A stretch of 26,164 bases of DNA from a bacterium (GTDB lineage: Bacteria > Gemmatimonadota > Glassbacteria > GWA2-58-10). The notes under the pieces were generated by a model, which was not told the DNA's origin, did no database searches, and saw only the letters and a program-made list of their open reading frames with translations. The stretch spans positions 1 to 26,164 of the forward strand of contig JAJFUG010000099.1 of assembly GCA_021372515.1 (NCBI GenBank), read 5' to 3'. The translations under genes were made by a program, and so were the position numbers. This document shows positions 16,301-22,160 of the stretch, piece after piece (position 1 is the first letter of the stretch; the number at the start of each line of letters is the position of its first letter).

Positions 16301-17026
16301 GTAGCGTTGCGAGATGAAATACCAGACCGAGTGCCCGAAACGGTAGGAGCGCAGGTCGGCCATGTAGTCCAACTCGTCCAGGGTCATCAGGTAGCCGCTC
16401 AGTGCGGCGTCGCGCAGCCACATCTCGGTATCCGGCGTCATCTTATCCAGGCTCAGTTCCTCGACCATGCCCTCGATGAACCACAGCGGCGGCGAGTAGG
16501 AGAACGGGTTGGCCAGCGGCGTGGCGTCGTTCCAGAGGATATCGATCTGGAACGCGTGGGCCAACTCGTGGGTCAGCGTGTGCTCGAAATCCTTCCACGA
16601 GCCGGTGAACGGCAGCAGCACCCGGCGCTTGACAAACTCGTTCACCCCGGCCAGCCCCTCGTTAACGTCCTCGGGCAGCACGTTGGTTTGCTGGAAATCG
16701 TTGTGGCTGGCGTAGAGGATCAGCGGCACCCGCCGGTGCAGGTTGAAATTGAGCATGCGGCTGTAGCGGGTGTAGGCCCGCTCGGCCAGGCGCGCCGCGT
16801 CCAGCACCATCCGGCGTTCTTTCTTGTAGTAGTAGATATCGTAGTGCTCGGTGGAGAGCACCTGCCACTGGAAATCCTTGTACTGGACCTTGTTCTTGCC
16901 GAACTGGGCCCGGCTGCTGGAGGCCGGGAGCAGGGATATCAGCGCAAGGAACAGCACCGTGCGGAACAGTCTGCCGGAGCGCGGGGCACGGTTGAGTCGG
17001 CTGGCATTGACTGGCATCTGGGACAT
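13367..17026 (-). CDS. Metallopeptidase-like / TolB-type propeller / outer-membrane barrel fusion
   Basis: A 1219-residue exported protein in four parts. After a signal peptide (to about residue 42) comes a gluzincin-like peptidase domain with HELAH at 153-157 and the third zinc ligand Glu184 in WFIEG (Peptidase_MA-like). Residues 305-595 carry PD40/TolB propeller blades (SPDGKRIVF, SPDGKKIAF, SPDGSKIAY). Residues 600-825 are a low-complexity linker rich in DSL/DSLAR. From about 830 there is an Omp85-type surface-antigen barrel with the GGPYTFRGAGYG motif near 1077, ending in a terminal Phe (SIGSDF). The protein would sit in the outer membrane with the protease and propeller in the periplasm or at the surface. 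The start is ATG 17026, with GGAG 10 nt upstream; an ATG at 17068 lacks a ribosome binding site. Similar fusions are known in Gemmatimonadetes- and Bacteroidetes-type genomes; their substrates are not. Confidence 0.85.
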   Translation of the reverse strand: MSQMPVNASRLNRAPRSGRLFRTVLFLALISLLPASSSRAQFGKNKVQYKDFQWQVLSTEHYDIYYYKKERRMVLDAARLAERAYTRYSRMLNFNLHRRVPLILYASHNDFQQTNVLPEDVNEGLAGVNEFVKRRVLLPFTGSWKDFEHTLTHELAHAFQIDILWNDATPLANPFSYSPPLWFIEGMVEELSLDKMTPDTEMWLRDAALSGYLMTLDELDYMADLRSYRFGHSVWYFISQRYGNKKIGEILQKTPVFGNAGRAFKSSIGADLKTLSQQWNEDIRKTYLPQIVNYKKPEDFSRRLTKHSEDGGSYNVAPALNSTGEKLAYISNKDGYIDIWEASAIDGREPKKLVEGQRNPDFENFRFLYTSLNWSRDDRYLTFVAKSGPEEAIYVLATFNKRIVHQFKFGLDGILSPSFSPDGKRIVFCGIDGGRSNLYTVEVESGKLEQLTDDRYTQRDPVYSPDGKKIAFVTEYGPGTDLDRLIFSDYRIGVLDLASGKYDILPNSYMDNISPQWSPDGSKIAYVTDRTGIPNIFYHDFTDGKEYQVTDILTGVAGPTETSPCLTWSASSGRMAYSAFYQAGWDIFVLNSPEGMGKAWIPDTSRTFAYETIHLNATRARIAELKTELERDQAARDSLSPHPPSPKANDSTLAAPGRLNGVNGHPAATQAGKMETAVARPVVSRPPMPDMIDVHPPQVEDSAVLDSLARQGATSEWRHEFLIGLRDSLSMLDSLARVDSLARALRQARVKAISALDTLSLFDLVRRADSLNAGLPGLDSALAHLDSTVASSVTGAGGAQPLDSLDLSLLRADSLAREKQMPPISFDFDVPKDKIPLPDTSTFKNRRYKAKFTTDYVTGYGSYMGNVGATGGVMVSISDVLSNHNLMIGANLYGKIQDSDLLFQYTYLKPRTNIGFYVTQFRDVYYLSTISSYGGDYFANIWRGVGLVFSRPFDRFRRLEWALNAYTISSKTFGVDFYLDPFSYYGYGTKERDLTKFGTSYFAGPEVALVYDNTAFGYTGPVDGGRYRLGMRQFFGEISFTEVLADWRKYMLFWQRVTIASRVIAGTRRGSDPQTFYIGGPYTFRGAGYGDMRGNNLLLGNFELRFPLIEHLVLGWPLPIYLRGIGGVLFFDVGSAWYNTEAFQPFTTTNTKLFKLKNAQAAYGFGTRMNLGYFIIKFDFAKALDHYESAYYYYKNQIYKSDELIKGRHRNYFSIGSDF

Positions 17027-17431
17027 TCGGGGGCATCTCCAGGGCCGGATCTTTTTCACTCGGAACATAAGGAATAAATCGGCACACGCCCGCGGGCGTA
17101 AACATCAATACACGCCAGAGGCTACAAGGTTTCATCCGGTAATGAGTTCCGTAATCCCTTCCCGGACTGACTTTTATTCTGCTTGCGCGCCTGTAGCCGA
17201 TAAGATATCTTTACCATTATTCTAAAAGCCTGTCGCCGGATTCGCAATCCTGGCGCCGCGGCCTTTGCGGGCGGCGGTCGGCCGCGAGGCGGATGACGCA
17301 GCCTGCGGTTTTCCGGGCAGCGCTTCTCTCCCCCCGGCGATCAGGGTCTGCCGGCCGCTGAATCCGGTCGTTCGGCGCCCACCCGGCACATCGCTCCATG
17401 CAGCCTGCGGTGCAGAAGGCGACCTCGAGCC
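17027..17431. other. Divergent intergenic region between the barrel fusion and the kinase-like gene
   Basis: These 405 bases must hold the promoters of two divergent genes. The left part (to about 17230) is AT-richer. The right part is GC-rich, with a 7-base stem CGCGGCC/GGCCGCG (17257-17263 and 17280-17286) and two copies of GCAGCCTGCGGT, about 100 bases apart. I could not match it to a known riboswitch or to a convincing promoter. Confidence 0.4.
17086..17099. promoter_or_regulatory. 14-base palindrome, possible operator
   Basis: ACGCCCG/CGGGCGT is a perfect palindrome about 60 bases upstream of the barrel-fusion start. A dimeric regulator site or a leader hairpin are both possible. Evidence is limited to the symmetry. 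Confidence 0.25.
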
Positions 17432-18397
17432 ATGACCGATTACCTTACCTCATTCGGCACCATCTCGCAACAGGCTTCCGAGGCCGTCGACCGGGTGTTG
17501 ACCTTGCGCGCCAAAGTCAAGGGCAAATGCCTCGGCCCCAGCCGCGAGCTGCAGCGCGAGGTGAGCGGCCTCTACGAGCGCGAGGTGCTCGAGCGGCTCC
17601 AGAGCATCAGCCGGTTGATCATCGAGATGGGCGACAGCCGCCCCAAGCGGCTGGGGGCGGCGCTCAGCCGCCTGTCGCTCAACCTGGGCCAGAGCGCCGA
17701 CCGTCTGGTGGCCATCCTGTGCCTGCCCGGTTACCGCAGCCAGCTTAAAGTCGCCCTGTCCCTGTTCGATCACATACACCGTTCGCTGCTGCATTTTCAG
17801 AAAAATGTGACGAATCGGAACGAAAGCGGCCTTTTCAATGTAAACAATCTTATGCAGGACATCGCCCTGGCGGTCTGCCCGTTCCGGGCCGAGTTTATGC
17901 CGCCGGGAGATGAGCGCGCGGTTCACACCGTGTTTGTCGAGAAACTGGACGAGGAAGTCCCCCACATGTCCGGTCAGGCCGAGGGACTCTATCTGGCGCT
18001 CTACCAGTTGACAGCCAATGCCGTCACCGCCGCCGGCTCCCGGGGTACGGTCAGCCTCTACACGAAATACCACGAGCGGTTCAGGCAGCTCATGGTGACC
18101 GTGGCCGACAACGGACCGGGCATCGACCGCCTCGAAGTCATGCGCAGCGCACTGATGACCGAGGCCGCCACCGCCGACACCATCGAAAAGGTTCGCTCCG
18201 CCACGAGCGATCACGATAACCCTATTTTCGAACTGATCTACCTGCCCCGTGTCAGCGCGTTCAGCCTGGCCGACCAGTCACACCGTGGCCTCGGCCTGAC
18301 CCTGGCCCTCGAGCAGATCAAAGCGCATGGAGGAAAAATCGCCATACACAGCAAACCTGGACGAGGCGCCACATTCCAGGTAAGTTTCACTCTCTGA
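17432..18397 (+). CDS. Histidine-kinase-like ATPase protein without a clear phosphoacceptor histidine
   Basis: A 321-residue soluble protein. The C-terminal half is a GHKL ATP-binding domain: the N box has Asn196 (LTANAVTAA), the G1 box is D226NGPGI and the G2 box is RGLGLTLA (G286, G288) followed by HGGKIAIHSKPGRGATF. The first 150 residues are helical but show no canonical HE-type H box, no PAS or HAMP domain and no membrane helix. It could be a cytoplasmic sensor kinase with a non-standard dimerisation helix, or a GHKL ATPase that does not phosphorylate. No response regulator is adjacent. The ribosome binding site is weak (GAAGG well upstream of ATG 17432). The GH88-like gene starts 47 bases downstream on the same strand, so the two may share a transcript. 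Confidence 0.75.
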   Translation: MTDYLTSFGTISQQASEAVDRVLTLRAKVKGKCLGPSRELQREVSGLYEREVLERLQSISRLIIEMGDSRPKRLGAALSRLSLNLGQSADRLVAILCLPGYRSQLKVALSLFDHIHRSLLHFQKNVTNRNESGLFNVNNLMQDIALAVCPFRAEFMPPGDERAVHTVFVEKLDEEVPHMSGQAEGLYLALYQLTANAVTAAGSRGTVSLYTKYHERFRQLMVTVADNGPGIDRLEVMRSALMTEAATADTIEKVRSATSDHDNPIFELIYLPRVSAFSLADQSHRGLGLTLALEQIKAHGGKIAIHSKPGRGATFQVSFTL

Positions 18398-18444
18398 TCC
18401 CGTAGCCGTGGCCGATGCCAATAAATTATCCAAAGGGGCAAAAC

Positions 18445-19683
18445 GTGGACAAACGTCTATCTCCTCTCCGGATCCCGGTCCAGATCCTCCTCGTGTTTTC
18501 TCTGGCCGGGTCTCTGCTGCTCAGCGGTTGCAGCCTGTTCAACAAGGCAACTCCGATGGAGAAAGCCACCGGGGTCCGCTACATGGACGTGGTGCTGTAC
18601 GCCGGGTCGCAGGCTGACAAAGCCTTCGGGATGCTCAACGGCGGATTTCCGGTGTACGGACGGGAGGGGCAGTGGTTGGAGAGCGACATGGGAGACTGGG
18701 CCAAGGGTTACTACCCCGGCATGCTCTGGCTGCTGTCCCAGGTTTCCCCCGACCCGCATTACAAGGACCTGGCGCGCCAGTGGCTGCCCGGGTTGAACGG
18801 GCTGCGGGACAATTTCCACACTTTCGGCCTGGGACAGGTCTACTACCCGACCTATGTCGTGGGCTATCAGCTCACCGGCAACCGTTCCTACCGTGACGAG
18901 GCGATCGAGGCCGCCCGCGTGCTGATGGGACGGTTCAACCCGGCCGGGTTCTTCCCTGCCTTCGGCGCGGCGGGCGACACCGTGCTCGGGCGGCGCCTGT
19001 CCATCGAGAGCATCATGGACCTGGAGCTGCTCTACTGGGTCAAAGAGGCCACCGGAACCACCGAGTACGAGATCGCGGCCAACAACCACGCCTTCTTCAC
19101 CCTCAGCCGCCTGGTCGGTCCGGACGGCCGGGTGCTGAACATGGCCGATTTCAACCCCCGCACCGGCAACACCTGGGGCGAGCGCACCCCCGAGCTGGCC
19201 GACCCGCGTTATTCGCCGCGCGGGATCAGCGCCAGCAGCTGCTGGTCCCTGGGCCAGGCCTGGGCGATCTACGGCTTCACCTCGATCTACCGTCACCAGG
19301 GCAAGACCATGTTCCTCGACACGGCCCAGCGCGCGGCCAACTATTTCCTGGAGCACTGCGCCGAGGACGGCATCCCGCCCTGGGATTTCGACGCCACGGG
19401 TAATGACGCCGGGATGAAAGACGCTTCCGCCGCCGCGGTGGCCGCTGCCGGCATGCTCAAGCTGGCCCGCCTCAGCCCCAACAAGGATGACCGGGCGCGC
19501 TACCAGAAAGCCGGCGAGAAGATAATCGAAACCCTCAGCACCAAGTATTTCAGGAAAGGTTCGGGCGTGCTGGGCGGCGGCGTGTTCAACCGCGATTACG
19601 CCGATGCCGGCTCCACCTCCACGGTCTGGGGCGACTACTACTACATCGAGGCCCTGCTCCTGCTGATGGACTACGACATCTGA
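18445..19683 (+). CDS. GH88-like (unsaturated glucuronyl hydrolase family) lipoprotein
   Basis: A 412-residue protein with an (alpha/alpha)6-barrel signature of GH88: DWAKGYYPGMLWL (from D84), GQAWAIYGF, WDFDATGNDAGMKDASAAAVAAAG and WGDYYYIEALLLL near the end. The N-terminus is a lipoprotein signal with lipobox LSGC, Cys29 being the anchor. GH88 enzymes hydrate the unsaturated uronic acid that polysaccharide lyases leave on glycosaminoglycan- or pectin-type oligosaccharides. By eye, the two catalytic Asp positions of characterised UGL read Thr126 (HTFG instead of HDLG) and Glu188 (IESIMDL instead of IDxxMNL), so activity may be altered or lost. The start is GTG 18445 with AAAGGGG 6 nt upstream; ATG 18415 is the alternative. 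A strong terminator follows. Confidence 0.8.
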   Translation: MDKRLSPLRIPVQILLVFSLAGSLLLSGCSLFNKATPMEKATGVRYMDVVLYAGSQADKAFGMLNGGFPVYGREGQWLESDMGDWAKGYYPGMLWLLSQVSPDPHYKDLARQWLPGLNGLRDNFHTFGLGQVYYPTYVVGYQLTGNRSYRDEAIEAARVLMGRFNPAGFFPAFGAAGDTVLGRRLSIESIMDLELLYWVKEATGTTEYEIAANNHAFFTLSRLVGPDGRVLNMADFNPRTGNTWGERTPELADPRYSPRGISASSCWSLGQAWAIYGFTSIYRHQGKTMFLDTAQRAANYFLEHCAEDGIPPWDFDATGNDAGMKDASAAAVAAAGMLKLARLSPNKDDRARYQKAGEKIIETLSTKYFRKGSGVLGGGVFNRDYADAGSTSTVWGDYYYIEALLLLMDYDI

Positions 19684-19709
19684 GCCGTACCCCCACTCTG
19701 AAAAGCACA

Positions 19710-19745
19710 GGGGCCGCCGGGCAGTCTTCCGGGCGGCCCCTTTTT
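19710..19745 (+). terminator. Rho-independent terminator after the GH88-like gene
   Basis: GGGGCCGCC (19710-19718) pairs with GGCGGCCCC (19732-19740), followed by TTTTT (19741-19745). It starts 27 bases after the stop codon. Confidence 0.9.
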
Positions 19746-19746
19746 C

Positions 19747-19775
19747 TTGCGCGGCGGACAGCCATGTGTTAGACT
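19747..19775 (+). promoter_or_regulatory. Weak promoter candidate for the small lipoprotein gene
   Basis: TTGCGC (19747-19752), a 17-base spacer and TAGACT (19770-19775) sit just past the terminator and about 70 bases before the lipoprotein start. Each box is only a partial match. Confidence 0.3.
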
Positions 19776-19846
19776 TCCGCCAGGAAACCATCCCGGTTAC
19801 CCATTCTCACCAGTCCAAAATTCGTCCGGTCCGAACGGAGGCCTCC

Positions 19847-20428
19847 ATGACGAGAATGGTCCGCAGTCTTTTTCTGGCAGCCACTGTCTCATCCACCCTG
19901 CTCCTGCTGGCCGGCGGCTGTTCCTCGGTCGGACGGGTCAGCCTCAACCCCACGGTCAACCTGGCGGTCGCTCCGACCAGCCTGGCCGACCAGGCCGCGG
20001 TCTACATCCCGTCACTGCAGCAGAAACAGGTCTACAGCCAGACCATCTCCGGCCTGGGAAGTTTCGATGTCGAGCTGGGGCCGTCGCTCATCCGCTGCAC
20101 CCAGGAATCGTTCCAGCTCTTTTTCTCACAGGTGCTGATGCTCGGGCCGAGTGAAACCACCAGTCTGCCCTGGCGGATCGACCTGCGCACCGACCATTTC
20201 CGCATCACCGAGAACCTGGGGGCCGACCTGCAGATCTGGTGCAAGGTCGTCCACTCGGGCAAGATCGTCCTCGACCAGGGGTTCACCGGGCATGCGGATG
20301 GCCCGGACCAGCAGTTCCGGCAGCTCGACAGCGCCAGAAAAGTGATCCAGCAGTCGGCCGAGAGTGCTTTCCAGCAGGCCTTTGTCGAGCTGCAGAAAGC
20401 ACTGCGCGAGAAGACCGCAGCCAAATAA
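19847..20428 (+). CDS. Small envelope lipoprotein of unknown function
   Basis: A 193-residue protein with a lipoprotein-like signal: MTRMVRSLFLAATVS, then a Leu run, then AGGC with Cys25 as the probable anchor. The mature part has alternating strand-like segments (LPWRIDLRTDHFRI, ADLQIWCKVV) and a C-terminal amphipathic helix (about 155-190, ending KTAAK). The overall shape recalls small lipoproteins of the LptE or ABC-transport-auxiliary kind, but I cannot place it in either. The start is ATG 19847 with ACGGAG 6 nt upstream; the frame open further left lacks a signal or ribosome site. It is bounded by terminators on both sides, so it is probably transcribed alone. Confidence 0.75.
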   Translation: MTRMVRSLFLAATVSSTLLLLAGGCSSVGRVSLNPTVNLAVAPTSLADQAAVYIPSLQQKQVYSQTISGLGSFDVELGPSLIRCTQESFQLFFSQVLMLGPSETTSLPWRIDLRTDHFRITENLGADLQIWCKVVHSGKIVLDQGFTGHADGPDQQFRQLDSARKVIQQSAESAFQQAFVELQKALREKTAAK

Positions 20429-20471
20429 GATTCGGCTCCGGGGACTGCGGAAAACAGAGATTAAGACCGAA

Positions 20472-20501
20472 GGGGCACAGAGCTGCAGCGTGCCCCTTTT
20501 T
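20472..20501 (+). terminator. Rho-independent terminator after the small lipoprotein gene
   Basis: GGGGCAC (20472-20478) pairs with GTGCCCC (20490-20496), followed by TTTTT (20497-20501). It lies between the lipoprotein stop and the next ribosome binding site. Confidence 0.85.
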
Positions 20502-20529
20502 CATTGACCGCTTCGAATCGGGAGGACTC

Positions 20530-20835
20530 GTGCGCACGCGCGTGGGACGGTTCTGGTTCGAGGGCCCCTGGGACTACTCCCCCGGCGGCCTGCGCTATGT
20601 CCTGCCCGAGCCCGGGGTTTACGCGGTCCTCTGCCGCGGGGAATCCGGCTGCCGCACCCTGGAGCTGGGCGCGGTGGATGACCTGCATCGCTCCCTGGAG
20701 CGATGCCCGCACGCCCCGGCCTGGGCCGGGCGCTGCCAGTCTGGAACTCTATGCGTGGCCGTGCGCTACGACAGCGAGCATCCCGATAACGCCCAGGTGC
20801 TGCTCGAATTGAAAGCTACGCTGGAGAAGGATTAG
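20530..20835 (+). CDS. Small protein with faint GIY-YIG-like pattern
   Basis: A 101-residue protein beginning at GTG 20530 with GGAGG (20521-20525) 4 nt upstream. The frame is open much further left, but that part overlaps the lipoprotein gene. Residues 28-34 (PGVYAVL) and 44-56 (LELGAVDDLHRSL), followed by a short strand (LCVAVRY) and a last helix with Glu (LLELKATLEKD), follow the order of a small GIY-YIG fold. GVY would stand for GIY and ELG for YIG, and Arg54 lies where the catalytic Arg usually sits. The second Tyr is missing, so nuclease activity is doubtful. Terminators lie on both sides, leaving almost no room for its own promoter, so it may depend on read-through from the lipoprotein gene. 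Confidence 0.6.
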   Translation: MRTRVGRFWFEGPWDYSPGGLRYVLPEPGVYAVLCRGESGCRTLELGAVDDLHRSLERCPHAPAWAGRCQSGTLCVAVRYDSEHPDNAQVLLELKATLEKD

Positions 20836-20888
20836 CCCGAACGGAACTTTGGTTCGAGAATGGATAAACGCGAGGACCTACAACCTCA

Positions 20889-20917
20889 AGCGGCCGCCAG
20901 GCCGCTGTTTTGTTTTT
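20889..20917 (+). terminator. Rho-independent terminator after the GIY-YIG-like gene
   Basis: AGCGGCC (20889-20895) pairs with GGCCGCT (20900-20906) around GCCA, followed by GTTTTGTTTTT. Confidence 0.85.
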
Positions 20918-21119
20918 GGGGGCCGCGCATGTTTGAGCCTGCACCATGGGCAGCGTGCCGATGCGCGTAAAACGGGCGGGATTGAAAATCCTCCGCGGTG
21001 TGGCGGCGATTCGCGGCAGCGCCGCCGCTGCACCGCCGGAGCGGAATCATCGCTCCTTGGACATTTGAGCCAGAAGGAGAGACGCGGCAGGGACGAGTTC
21101 GCGGCCCCCGCTGGCTTTG

Positions 21120-21143
21120 CTGCTTTCGCCGAAACGAAAGCAG
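21120..21143. repeat. CTGCTTTCG stem-loop repeat, copy 2
   Basis: Nine-base stem CTGCTTTCG / CGAAAGCAG with loop CCGAAA, preceded by GGCTTTG and followed by AAAA. Compared with 9110-9133 the last base pair of the stem is changed on both sides, so pairing is kept. Confidence 0.75.
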
Positions 21144-21215
21144 AAAACTGCTTTCAGGAACCGCAAATTTCCCTGAAGAAGGATTTGAATCAAAGAAAAA
21201 GAAATGCGGCCGGGT

Positions 21216-21860
21216 TCAGGCGAACAGCCCGGGGAACGCTCCCTTGAACCCGCTGAACATGAAATGCACCCCGATGGCGATGATGAAGATCTGCATCACC
21301 CGGGCCACGGCCAGTGTGCCCACCCGCCCCATCAGACGGCTGAGGAAGCCGGCGAAAGTCAGGATCAAGAGGGTCAGGCCGAACACCACCACGCAGACCG
21401 AAAGCGCGAACAGATGCCCGTACTGGCCCTGGAACAGGATCACGGTCACGATAGTGCCGGGCCCGGCCAGCAGCGGGCAGGCGATCGGAGAGACCGCCAG
21501 GGCGCGCAGACGGTGGACCCGCTCGCGGTCGCGCGCGCTCACCTCCTCGCGCAAGGCCGGCTCCGGGCTGTCCGTGCGCAGCATGTCGTGCACCCCGGTC
21601 ACCACCAGCAGCAGCCCCCCGGCGAACGTGAACTCGCTCATAGTGATATGGAACACCCGCTCCATGGCGTACAGGCCGACCAGGGCGAAACCCACGATCA
21701 GGATGAACGAGGTGGCCACCGCGATCCGGAACACCCGCTGACGCTCGGGGGCGGTCGCCCCCTGGGTCAGGCTCAGGAACACCGGCAACCCGCCCAGCGG
21801 GTCGACTATGGCGAACAGAGAGAGCACCGCCTGGAAAAATATCGCCGGCTCGAAATACAT
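21216..21860 (-). CDS. MarC family integral membrane protein
   Basis: A 214-residue inner-membrane protein with about six helices, the usual MarC length. Family features are the N-terminal segment AIFFQAVLSLFAIVDPLGGLPVFLSL, an FAGGLLLVVTGVHDML block, and the central signature SPIACPLLAGPGTIVTVI. A short charged loop (about 98-118) divides the two three-helix halves. MarC proteins were once thought to cause multiple antibiotic resistance, but that link was withdrawn, and their substrate is unknown. The start is ATG 21860; only a weak AGGCGGG precedes it. It is convergent with the + strand genes to its left and isolated from DUF488 by a 300-base repeat-filled gap. Confidence 0.9.
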   Translation of the reverse strand: MYFEPAIFFQAVLSLFAIVDPLGGLPVFLSLTQGATAPERQRVFRIAVATSFILIVGFALVGLYAMERVFHITMSEFTFAGGLLLVVTGVHDMLRTDSPEPALREEVSARDRERVHRLRALAVSPIACPLLAGPGTIVTVILFQGQYGHLFALSVCVVVFGLTLLILTFAGFLSRLMGRVGTLAVARVMQIFIIAIGVHFMFSGFKGAFPGLFA

Positions 21861-21905
21861 ACGGCCCGCCTGTATTGATGAAGCCTCAGGGTTTCTGTTT
21901 TACCC

Positions 21906-21928
21906 GTAGAGGCACGGCATGCCGTGCC
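21906..21928. repeat. GTAGGGGC palindrome family, copy 5
   Basis: GTAGA leads into a perfect 18-base palindrome GGCACGGCA/TGCCGTGCC (21911-21928). It is almost the same sequence as the 9036 copy in reverse orientation, differing in the central bases. Confidence 0.8.
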
Positions 21929-21958
21929 CGATCTTTTGTGTACGAAATCCCCCTCGAT

Positions 21959-21977
21959 CCCCCTTTGAAAAAGGGGG
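21959..21977. repeat. CCCCCTTT/AAAGGGGG hairpin repeat
   Basis: An 8-base perfect stem (CCCCCTTT at 21959-21966, AAAGGGGG at 21970-21977) with loop GAA. It is the best-formed member of the class also seen at 55-78 and 154-170. A partial CCCCCTCGAT precedes it. Confidence 0.7.
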
Positions 21978-22024
21978 AGGGAAACGCAAGACTCAAGTCA
22001 TTATCAATAAATTATGGCACTGTC

Positions 22025-22050
22025 GTAGGGGCGGGATATATCCCGCCCGC
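22025..22050. repeat. GTAGGGGC palindrome family, copy 6
   Basis: GTAG followed by a perfect 20-base palindrome (22029-22048) whose half is GGGCGGGATA. Its closest relative is the copy at 6159-6187 (GTAGGGGCGGG arm). Confidence 0.75.
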
Positions 22051-22101
22051 AAAGCACTTCCCACAAACATACAAGATAAAATCAACAATTTCAACACTTA
22101 C

Positions 22102-22135
22102 AAAAACAGCCGCCCCGAACACCTCGGGAACGGCC
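22102..22135 (-). terminator. Rho-independent terminator after the DUF488 gene
   Basis: On the minus strand GCCGTTCCCGA pairs with TCGGGGCGGC (one bulge, one G-T pair) around GGTGT, and TGTTTTTG follows. It lies about 25 bases beyond the stop codon. Confidence 0.7.
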
Positions 22136-22160
22136 GGAGAATGCCTTGTGAGTCGTCACC

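Larger units (their letters stand above)
20836..21215. other. Intergenic spacer with terminator and stem-loop repeat
   Basis: This 380-base gap between convergent genes holds a + strand terminator (20889-20917) and the second copy of the CTGCTTT stem-loop (21120-21143). An open frame across it has no ribosome binding site and no recognisable protein, so I do not call a gene. Confidence 0.55.
21861..22160. other. Repeat-filled intergenic spacer
   Basis: This 300-base spacer contains three separate short palindromic repeats (21906-21928, 21959-21977, 22025-22050) and a minus-strand terminator (22102-22135). No gene was seen. It is AT-richer than its neighbours around 22000-22110. Confidence 0.6.

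Noticed and set aside
14375-17077. A 900-residue open frame on the + strand
   Set aside because: It is antisense to the protease-barrel gene, which has clear domains, a signal peptide and a ribosome binding site. Long antisense frames are expected in GC-rich genes with strong third-position bias.
17217-17431. A possible riboswitch or structured leader before the kinase-like gene
   Set aside because: There is a GC-rich stem and a repeated 12-mer, but no match to any known riboswitch core could be made by eye.
18457-19791. A 444-residue minus-strand frame over the GH88-like gene
   Set aside because: The plus-strand frame has a lipobox, GH88 landmarks and a terminator; the minus frame has none and crosses that terminator.
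20849-21247. A 132-residue frame in the spacer before MarC
   Set aside because: No ribosome binding site; it runs through a terminator and a stem-loop repeat and overlaps the end of MarC.
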